A program made the translations under genes and the position numbers. Shown one piece after another: positions 1-5,905 of a stretch of DNA of 7,472 nucleotides. The number at the start of each line of letters is the position of its first letter. Within the stretch, counting starts at the first letter, position 1. This DNA comes from Chitinophagales bacterium (GTDB lineage Bacteria; Bacteroidota; Bacteroidia; Chitinophagales; UBA10324). The DNA lies in NCBI GenBank assembly GCA_013695715.1, contig JACCZZ010000187.1:1-7472 (forward strand). Reading direction: 5' to 3'. Under the pieces are notes generated by a model. That model was not told the DNA's origin. It saw only the letters and a list, made by a program, of their open reading frames with translations, and did not search any database.

Positions 1-320
1 TGTATTTTGGCGATACTCAGGTCAGGATATTGATAGCGCGATATTAGAATGGCTCCCTCGAGCAAATCCCCCTGATCTTTATTCGTCCATTGCTTTAACT
101 CTTTTAACAGTGTTTCGAACTGTATTAAGTGGATCAGTTCTTCAAGCCTATAATGAAGATTCGGATCAAAAGTTTTCTCCCAGGCATCTTCTAATGAGGG
201 TATAATAGAGGTGCCGAATGCGATAAGCCGATCAGTGACATGACGGTACACCTCCTTATCGGGATCGTCCAATAGATTGATGAGGGCGCTTAGTTCTTTT
301 TCTTTCAGGGGCTCTTTCAA
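1..320 (-). CDS. SirB1/transglutaminase-like family protein, N-terminal part (runs off the window)
   Basis: The minus-strand frame gives 106 complete codons and is cut by the left edge of the window. The visible protein is an acidic helical N-terminal region (ALINLLDDPDKEVYRHV near residues 13-27, then IPSLEDAWEKTFDPNLHYRL) leading into DLLEGAILISRYQYPDL. That last motif is what I recognise from the N-terminal part of SirB1-type proteins with a Transglut_core2 domain. The catalytic region would lie beyond the edge, so activity cannot be judged. The biochemical role of the family is poorly defined. No ATG exists in this frame: upstream it runs straight back to the topA stop codon. I chose TTG at 320-318 because the protein then starts just before the conserved helix; ATT at 326-324 is a less likely choice. 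It lies 21 bases after topA on the same strand and is probably co-transcribed with it. Family assignment is fairly sure, the start is not. Confidence 0.72.
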   Translation of the reverse strand, partial: MKEPLKEKELSALINLLDDPDKEVYRHVTDRLIAFGTSIIPSLEDAWEKTFDPNLHYRLEELIHLIQFETLLKELKQWTNKDQGDLLEGAILISRYQYPDLSIAKI

Positions 321-341
321 CTTAATGACAACAGAATAATA

Positions 342-2723
342 TTATCTTCCTTTTCTTTTAAATTTACCAAAGCTTTTTTTAGGTGCTTCCTTAGCTTTCT
401 CCAGCAATTCCATGCAATCATCCAAAGATAAAGCCTTGGGATCCTTTCCGGCAGGTATCTTTGCATTTAGTTTTCCACTCTTAACATAGGGGCCCCATTT
501 TCCTTCAAGAATGGAGATGCCATTTCCCTTAAATTCCTTTATTACACTCGACTGTTTAGCATTGATCAGCTCAATAGCTTCTTCGAGCGGAATTGTCATT
601 GGATCCTGATCTTTTTTTAAGGAATAGAATTTCTTATCATATAGCACATATGGTCCAAATCTGCCCTCACTGATTGTAACATCCAAACCTTCATGAGTGC
701 CTGCAACACGCGGCAACTGGAACAATGCCATCGCTTCATCGAAGGTGATTGTTTCGAGGTTCATGCCGCTGCGAAGCTTTGCGAATCTTGGTTTTTCCTC
801 CTCATCTGGTCCGCCAATTTGAACCATAGGGCCATAGCGACCCATACGCGCTATTACTTTGCGGCCCGACTTGGGATCTACACCAAGCTCACGCTCGCCT
901 GTAACACGATCTGCATTTTCTAATGTGTTTTCCACGTTCTTATGAAAGGGTTTATAAAAATCATCAATCATCTCGTCCCATTTTTTCATTCCGTTAGATA
1001 TGTCATCAAACTCCCGCTCAATCTCGGCGGTGAATCCATAATCCATCACAGTTTGAAAATGCTGCATCAAAAAATCATTAACCATCATGCCTATATCTGT
1101 CGGAAACATTTTTGATTTTTCTGTGCCGAAGGTTTCCGATTCTGTTATCTTTTCAATCTTCGAGTTCTTCAGCTTAATCAGAATGAAATCACGCTTTACA
1201 CCCTCTTTATCTTTCTTTTCTACATAACCACGCTTTTGTATGGTGCTTATGGTTGGTGCATATGTAGAAGGACGACCAATTCCTAGTTCTTCTAATTTCT
1301 TAACCAGGGAAGCTTCAGTGTAACGTGCTGATGGGCGGGTGAAACGTTCCGTTGCATTCATCTCCAGAAACTCCAGAACTTGTCCGGCAGTTAATGGGGG
1401 TAACGTTGCTGATTCAACAATATCCTCTGAAGGTTGTGCCTCCTTTTGCTCTCCATCATCGTCAGTAGATTCCATATAAACCTTCAAAAATCCGTCGAAC
1501 ATCAGTACTTCACCGCTGGCAACCAGCTCTTCATTTTTAACCTTAGATATGCTAATCTTTGCGGAGGTCCTTTCCAGGAGCGCATCGCTCATCTGCGATG
1601 CTATAGTTCGCTTCCATATCAGATTATAAAGACGCTGCTCACCATCATCCCCATCAGTATCTTTGTTTTCAATATATGTAGGCCGGATGGCTTCGTGCGC
1701 TTCCTGTGCATTGGCAGTTTTTGTAGCATATTTCCGATGGTGTGAATATTGTTTGCCATATGACTTAATAATCTCATCCTTTATTGATGACAGAGCAGTA
1801 TCAGAGAGGTTGGTCGAATCAGTACGCATGTAGGTGATCTTTCCTGCCTCATAAAGCTTTTGCGCAATCACCATGGTTCTGGCTACAGAATATCCAAGTT
1901 TTCTACTTGCCTCCTGCTGAAGTGTAGAGGTCGTGAATGGTGCCGAAGGAGATTTTTTGCCTGGCTTCACCTGCACATCCTTCACAGTATATATTGAGCC
2001 GAGGCATGCTTTTAAAAATTCTTCCGCTGTTTTCTCGTTGCTTTTATTTTTAGGAAGCTCTGCCCTAAATGAAACGTTGTTCCCGAATTTATCTTTTGCT
2101 TTAAACAGTGCGATAATTTTATACGAAGATTCAGGAGAAAAGCCTGTGATCTCCCGCTCGCGCTCTACAATCAGCCTCACAGCAACGGATTGAACCCGGC
2201 CGGCAGAGAGGGATTTGCTGTTAGAGATCTTGCGCCATAGGATGGGGGACAATTCAAAACCTACTAGGCGATCCAGAATTCTCCTTGCTTGCTGTGCATT
2301 AACCATGTTTAAATTAATGCTACGCGGATTTTTTACTGCATCGAGAATAGCTGGCTTCGTGATCTCATGAAAAACAATTCGCTTTGTTTTGCCTACATCC
2401 AGCCCCAAGGCGTGACATAGATGCCATGAAATTGCTTCCCCTTCACGATCCTCGTCAGTTGCCAGCCATACTTCACTTGCATCTTTCACTAAGCGCTTGA
2501 GCTCTTTTACAACGTCTTTCTTCTCCGCACTTACTTCATATGTAGGCTCATACCTATTCGCTATATCAATTGCCTTATCTGATTTCGGAAGATCGCGAAT
2601 GTGTCCGTAGCTTGACTTCACTATAAAATTATTATCGAGGAACTTCTCAAGCGTCTTTGCTTTCGCAGGACTTTCCACAATCATCAGATTCTTCTCATCA
2701 CCGGTCGCTTTCTTTTTAGCCAT
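342..2723 (-). CDS. topA: DNA topoisomerase I (type IA)
   Basis: This enzyme relaxes negatively supercoiled DNA by cutting one strand through a 5'-phosphotyrosine link and passing the other strand. The 793-residue product is complete. The TOPRIM domain comes first, with E17 in MIVESPAKAKT and the metal-binding D90, D92 and E94 in ATDEDREGEA. Further on are ARRILDRLVGFELSP (146-160), SLSAGRVQSVAVRLI (171-185) and the active site GKITYMRTDS, where Y298 should be the catalytic tyrosine and R300 its partner; AHEAIRPT follows at 342-349 and GIGRPSTYAPTI at 481-492. The C-terminal region has three short repeats, GRYGPMV (628), GRFGPYV (687) and GKWGPYV (741), and ends in a lysine-rich tail (782-793). 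Only three cysteines are present (C103, C240, C770), so the C4 zinc fingers of the E. coli enzyme are absent; the glycine-rich repeats presumably take over DNA binding. The ATG at 2723 places the TOPRIM motif at the usual distance from the N-terminus. A promoter candidate lies about 50 bases upstream. Confidence 0.98.
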   Translation of the reverse strand: MAKKKATGDEKNLMIVESPAKAKTLEKFLDNNFIVKSSYGHIRDLPKSDKAIDIANRYEPTYEVSAEKKDVVKELKRLVKDASEVWLATDEDREGEAISWHLCHALGLDVGKTKRIVFHEITKPAILDAVKNPRSINLNMVNAQQARRILDRLVGFELSPILWRKISNSKSLSAGRVQSVAVRLIVEREREITGFSPESSYKIIALFKAKDKFGNNVSFRAELPKNKSNEKTAEEFLKACLGSIYTVKDVQVKPGKKSPSAPFTTSTLQQEASRKLGYSVARTMVIAQKLYEAGKITYMRTDSTNLSDTALSSIKDEIIKSYGKQYSHHRKYATKTANAQEAHEAIRPTYIENKDTDGDDGEQRLYNLIWKRTIASQMSDALLERTSAKISISKVKNEELVASGEVLMFDGFLKVYMESTDDDGEQKEAQPSEDIVESATLPPLTAGQVLEFLEMNATERFTRPSARYTEASLVKKLEELGIGRPSTYAPTISTIQKRGYVEKKDKEGVKRDFILIKLKNSKIEKITESETFGTEKSKMFPTDIGMMVNDFLMQHFQTVMDYGFTAEIEREFDDISNGMKKWDEMIDDFYKPFHKNVENTLENADRVTGERELGVDPKSGRKVIARMGRYGPMVQIGGPDEEEKPRFAKLRSGMNLETITFDEAMALFQLPRVAGTHEGLDVTISEGRFGPYVLYDKKFYSLKKDQDPMTIPLEEAIELINAKQSSVIKEFKGNGISILEGKWGPYVKSGKLNAKIPAGKDPKALSLDDCMELLEKAKEAPKKSFGKFKRKGR

Positions 2724-2993
2724 GAATCATCTTATAAGTAATCATTCAAAAAAACCTTCTTCCTGGTTTCGGGCAAAGTAAAAATTTTAAGCGGGAATAA
2801 TCAAAACTTTACTTCTGCTAAGGCATTAACTAAACAGGATATGCTTTTCGTAGAAGCTATTTGAAAGGGTCAATATTGAAATTGCGAGGTCTATGACATG
2901 GCTAATAAGGCTACGCACATTTATAGTTCCTAACCTTATTCATAATAACTTTATGTCTTACCACTACAAGAAAAATAGGTACGTTCATAAATT
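2724..2993. other. Divergent intergenic spacer between topA and the glycosyltransferase gene
   Basis: This 270-base spacer separates two divergently read genes and so must hold start signals for both. The topA side has a convincing promoter candidate. For the plus-strand gene the best I can find is TAACTTTA (2946-2953), preceded after 22 bases by TTTA (2920-2923). It matches the Bacteroidota -7 pattern except for the last base, so it is weak. I see no open reading frame with recognisable content, no tRNA-like fold, no repeats and no terminator. Confidence 0.5.
2774..2805 (-). promoter_or_regulatory. Candidate Bacteroidota-type promoter for topA
   Basis: Read on the minus strand, TTTG (2805-2802) is followed after 21 bases by TACTTTG (2780-2774). 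This fits the known Bacteroidota pattern of TTTG near -33 and TAnnTTTG near -7, with one base fewer inside the -7 element. Transcription would start near 2767, giving a 5' leader of roughly 45 bases before the topA ATG. The position, orientation and spacing all agree, but this is a pattern match only. Confidence 0.5.
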
Positions 2994-3728
2994 ATGATCA
3001 GGCAGCTTGGCATCGAAGGGATTTATGTTGTTCATGCCAAAGTGGGTTATAAATTTCATGAGGAAAGAATTAATAAACTCTTTAGAAAATATGATTTACA
3101 ATTTGAGTTTGTAATAGATGGTGATCCCGCTTATTTTGATAAGAAGATATTGGACAAATATTTTTCTGAAGACATACGTCAGTTATTACCTGACGGCATC
3201 CTATCCTGTACGCTAAACCATATTTTAAGCTATGAAAAGATGGTTCTAAATAATAATAAATATGCGCTGGTATTTGAAAATGACCCCTTCTTTTTGAAGA
3301 ATTTTACTAACCAAATACAAAACATCGTGAAAGAAGCTGCTACTTTGGAACCTGGCTTTTTAATTTCCCTTGAGAATACTACGCTCCAATTTCCTTCTGT
3401 GAAAAAATTAAAGAAAGGAAAATATTTGTATGCAGCAACTTATGGAAGGTGTGCCGGTGCGTATATGATTGATTTAACAGCAGCGAAAGATATATTAGAA
3501 GATTTACGAACGAATAAATGCAGACACGTTATTGACTGGTGGCATAATTCATTAATTGATCGGAATGTAGTAAAAATGTTTTGGGCAGATCCACCTTTAA
3601 CAGAACAGGGTTCTCACAATGGTCTGCTGTCTTCAACTATCTCATCCAAAAATAAAAGTACAGTCCGACGTGTCTCATGGCTGGTGCAAAAATATTATAA
3701 AACTTATATTGCAAGGTGGTTTAAATAA
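2994..3728 (+). CDS. Glycosyltransferase family 25 protein (LPS/surface glycan type)
   Basis: The 244-residue product resembles family 25 glycosyltransferases, which transfer sugars, typically galactose, to lipopolysaccharide core or other surface glycans on the cytoplasmic side of the inner membrane. Visible family landmarks are the N-terminal strand IEGIYVVHAK (7-16), a helix with HEERINKLF, the segment LSCTLNHILSYEKMV (70-84), and ALVFENDPFF (91-100), which sits where the family has its acidic EDD metal/nucleotide-sugar motif. Later come GRCAGAYMIDLTAAKDIL (151-168), DWWHNSLI (181-188) and EQGSHNG (204-210). There is no signal peptide or membrane segment; the C-terminus is basic and aromatic (KYYKTYIARWFK), which could help membrane association. 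ATG at 2994 is the first start after an in-frame TAA at 2988. The gene looks clearly richer in A/T than topA and is not next to other glycan genes. The family is fairly sure; donor and acceptor are unknown. Confidence 0.8.
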   Translation: MIRQLGIEGIYVVHAKVGYKFHEERINKLFRKYDLQFEFVIDGDPAYFDKKILDKYFSEDIRQLLPDGILSCTLNHILSYEKMVLNNNKYALVFENDPFFLKNFTNQIQNIVKEAATLEPGFLISLENTTLQFPSVKKLKKGKYLYAATYGRCAGAYMIDLTAAKDILEDLRTNKCRHVIDWWHNSLIDRNVVKMFWADPPLTEQGSHNGLLSSTISSKNKSTVRRVSWLVQKYYKTYIARWFK

Positions 3729-3868
3729 ATATCCTTTTGCACACCCTTTCATAAAAATTTCCAAAACAAGACTTACCAAAGAAATGTGTGCATGTCGAGG
3801 AACTCTACGCTTTCATGCAGCAATATGAATATTATATCCTTCTATTCCTCAAAAGTTGAAACAGAAAC

Positions 3869-4349
3869 ATGAATTCGTCTTTAAAAACAATTTTATGGCT
3901 GCAGTTCGGAGCAACCATTGATATGCTCGAAAATGCACTTGTTGCTTGTCCTGATAAGCTGTGGAATACTGATTCAAGATTCTGGTATATCGCATATCAT
4001 ACATTGTTTTATCTAGATTATTACAAGTCCGATACGCCAGATAGCTTTTTACCGCCAGCACCTTTTACCTTATCTGAATTGGATCCTGCCGGAGAGCGTG
4101 TATAGCAAATCAGAATTGGTAGAATATCTTAAGTTTAGCCGGCAGAAGTGCCATGATTTGATTGCCAGCTTAACACCTGAGGGGGCAGAGAAGCGCTTTG
4201 TAAATGAGTATAGAAATTATAGTATTTTGGAAATACTGCTTTACAACATGCGTCATGTGCAGCATCACGTGGCTCAACTGAATTTGTTGTTGCGGCAAGG
4301 TATGGATGATGCACCTAAGTGGGTATCTCGAACGAAGGTAAGCTTATAG
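3869..4349 (+). pseudogene. DinB-family protein, disrupted by a frameshift
   Basis: Two adjoining frames together encode one DinB-type four-helix-bundle protein of about 160 residues. The first (3869-4105) reads MNSSLKTILWLQFGATIDML through FWYIAYHTLFYLDYY and PPAPFTLSELDPAG, then stops at TAG. The second is shifted by +1. It shows LPESVYSKSELVEYL from about 4086 on, then RNYSILEILLYNMRHVQHH and WVSRTKVSL, and stops at 4349. DinB proteins bind a metal with three histidines. Here one (H44 of the first part, in AYHTLF) is separated from those in MRHVQHH (H53, H56/H57 of the second part), so neither half could build the site alone. The second half has an in-frame GTG at 4098 that overlaps the first stop by 8 bases, with GGAG just upstream, so two-part translation cannot be excluded. 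Members include thiol transferases, but the substrate here is unknown. A sequencing error is an alternative explanation. Confidence 0.8.
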
Positions 4350-4397
4350 TAGTCAAATGATGCATCCGATTTTCTTTAGAAAAGCAATCGAGTTGTT

Positions 4398-4433
4398 ATT
4401 GTAAAATTTCTTTCGGTACAATCATTAGGTTTG
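4398..4433 (+). promoter_or_regulatory. Candidate promoter of the ABC permease gene, possibly giving a leaderless mRNA
   Basis: TAGGTTTG at 4426-4433 is an exact match to the Bacteroidota -7 pattern TAnnTTTG. The -33 side is poor: ATTG at 4398-4401 lies 24 bases upstream, somewhat far. The -7 element ends only 7 bases before the ATG at 4441, so transcription would begin at or next to the start codon. The region otherwise holds no ribosome binding site. Confidence 0.4.
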
Positions 4434-4440
4434 CCAGCGA

Positions 4441-5703
4441 ATGCAAATATTAATCAGAATATTTAATGAATCAATTGCAATAGCAATCCGTGAATTGCGT
4501 GTAAATAAATTGCGCACAATATTGACATTACTTGGTATTTCTATTGGAATTTTTTGTGTTATATCAATTTTTGCATCTGTGGATTCTTTGGAAAAAAACC
4601 TTCGAACAAGCATTAACAAGTTTGGAAGTAACGTGATATACATCACAAAATTTCCGTGGGGGTTAGAGGAAGGCCAAACTGAATATCCATGGTGGAAATA
4701 TTGGAACCGCCCATATGCAAAATACGATGAAATGCAAATGCTTCAGCAGAATGTAAGCAATGCCGAAGCCGTTGCTGTTTCAATATGGATGAATGGACCC
4801 AGGATTGAATATGCTGACCGTAATGTAAAAAACGCTACCATCAACGGAGTATCACAAGATTATAACCACATCATGGATCTTAATTTATTATATGGCAGGT
4901 ATTTTACTCCTATGGAATCTAATGGCGGTGAACCAAAAGCAATCATTGGCTATGAGGTGTCTAAAGAATTGTTCCCCTCACTTACTGATCCTGTGGGCAA
5001 GCAGATAGAGGTATTTGGCGAAAGATTAACTGTGATTGGGGTTTTTGCAAAAGAGGGAAAAACTATTGTACAAAATACAAATGATGACTTGATTATGATG
5101 CCTTATCAATATCTTATTTCTAAGGTTAAGGTAGATGGGTTTCAGGTAGAGCCTGCAATATTGGTAGAGGCACAAGATGGCGTGACTATGGATGAGCTGA
5201 AGGATGAAATAAGAGGCTCGATGAGGGCTGAACGCCGACTAAGACCTAATCAGGAAGATAACTTTGCACTCAATCAAATGAGTATTATTTCAGGACAAAT
5301 AACACAACTTTTCGGGGTGCTGGATTTTGTAGCAATAATTATAGGGGGTTTTGCCATACTTGTTGGAGGCTTTGGTATTGCAAACATTATGTTTGTTTCT
5401 GTTCGAGAGCGAACCAACTTAATTGGTATTAAGAAAGCGCTTGGCGCCAAGAATTATTTTATACTGCTGGAGTTTTTGATTGAAGCTATCATATTATCTA
5501 TCATCGGCGGTATCATTGGTCTTATATTGGTTTTCATTGTAGTTCAGATATTATCGGCAGCCGTTCACTTTGATTTGATGCTTGATGTTCGGAATATTAT
5601 GAGAGGAATTATCATCTCCGCCGTCATAGGACTCATCGCCGGATTGTGGCCTGCAATCACTGCAGCAAGACTTAATCCCGTGGACGCTATACGTTATAAG
5701 TAA
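4441..5703 (+). CDS. ABC transporter permease of the MacB/FtsX type
   Basis: The 420-residue protein has the standard MacB-type permease layout: a short cytoplasmic N-terminus (RELRVNKLRTILTLLGISIG, 18-37), a first membrane helix at about 27-48, a large periplasmic MacB_PCD-like domain (about 50-290), then three membrane helices at about 294-320, 340-372 and 388-408. It ends with the family signature ARLNPVDAIRYK. The cytoplasmic loop VRERTNLIGIKKALGAKN (321-338) is the typical coupling region facing the ATPase. Such permeases use ATP hydrolysis in a partner subunit to drive periplasmic conformational work, as in drug, lipoprotein or peptide export, rather than passing substrate through the membrane helices. 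No ATPase or membrane-fusion protein is encoded beside it in this window, so partner and substrate are unknown. An aromatic stretch (YPWWKYWNRPYAKYDE, 82-97) follows the first helix and, from memory, is common in Bacteroidota members. The ATG fits the family N-terminus; no Shine-Dalgarno is visible. Confidence 0.93.
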   Translation: MQILIRIFNESIAIAIRELRVNKLRTILTLLGISIGIFCVISIFASVDSLEKNLRTSINKFGSNVIYITKFPWGLEEGQTEYPWWKYWNRPYAKYDEMQMLQQNVSNAEAVAVSIWMNGPRIEYADRNVKNATINGVSQDYNHIMDLNLLYGRYFTPMESNGGEPKAIIGYEVSKELFPSLTDPVGKQIEVFGERLTVIGVFAKEGKTIVQNTNDDLIMMPYQYLISKVKVDGFQVEPAILVEAQDGVTMDELKDEIRGSMRAERRLRPNQEDNFALNQMSIISGQITQLFGVLDFVAIIIGGFAILVGGFGIANIMFVSVRERTNLIGIKKALGAKNYFILLEFLIEAIILSIIGGIIGLILVFIVVQILSAAVHFDLMLDVRNIMRGIIISAVIGLIAGLWPAITAARLNPVDAIRYK

Positions 5704-5847
5704 GTCTATTAATTCTCTACGCCAGAGCTAAATAATATCATTGTAATGAAATAATAAATTTTTATATTAATATGATTGAGATATCATAGAACTTAGTGTT
5801 TATCAACAATGATTAACGCCGGCTTGTGTACAACTATTTATCTTCAT

Positions 5848-5882
5848 TTTGGCCTTCCTCAATTTTTAATTAATTTTCTTTG
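5848..5882 (+). promoter_or_regulatory. Weak promoter candidate upstream of dnaB
   Basis: TTTG at 5848-5851 is followed after 23 bases by TTTCTTTG (5875-5882). The TTTG half of the -7 pattern is present but its leading TA is missing, and the spacing is slightly long. Transcription would start about 15 bases before the ATG at 5906. It is the best candidate in a 202-base AT-rich spacer (5704-5905) that shows no gene and no convincing terminator. Confidence 0.25.
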
Positions 5883-5905
5883 TTCCCCTTCTCTACCAAT
5901 CAGGC

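Noticed and set aside
693..2193. Plus-strand open frames at 693-923, 1434-1745 and 1933-2193
   Set aside because: They lie entirely antisense to topA, whose motifs are intact along the whole length, and their translations show no recognisable domain.
3789..3819. TGCATG / CATGCA pair downstream of the glycosyltransferase gene, considered as a hairpin terminator
   Set aside because: Each arm is itself a six-base palindrome, the loop is 19 bases long and no T-run follows.
3619..3828. Plus-strand open frame overlapping the end of the glycosyltransferase gene
   Set aside because: It is out of frame with a well-supported gene, half of it is inside that gene, and the tail has no family resemblance.
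4370..4383. Inverted repeat TTTTCTTTAGAAAA after the DinB remnant, considered as a terminator
   Set aside because: The stem is AT-only apart from one pair, the loop is too small and no T-run follows; it could be a chance palindrome.
3849..4646. Minus-strand open frames at 3849-4061 and 4425-4646
   Set aside because: They are antisense shadows of the DinB remnant and the ABC permease, with low-complexity translations.
5771..5788. Inverted repeat TATGAT / ATCATA between the permease gene and dnaB
   Set aside because: A six-base AT-rich stem with no T-run in a strongly AT-rich spacer is expected by chance.
5800..5833. DnaA-box-like sites before dnaB (TTATCAACA at 5800-5808; TGTGTACAA at 5825-5833)
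   Set aside because: One and two mismatches to TTATCCACA, only two sites and no AT-rich unwinding repeats or dnaA/dnaN neighbours; not enough for an origin or a regulatory call.
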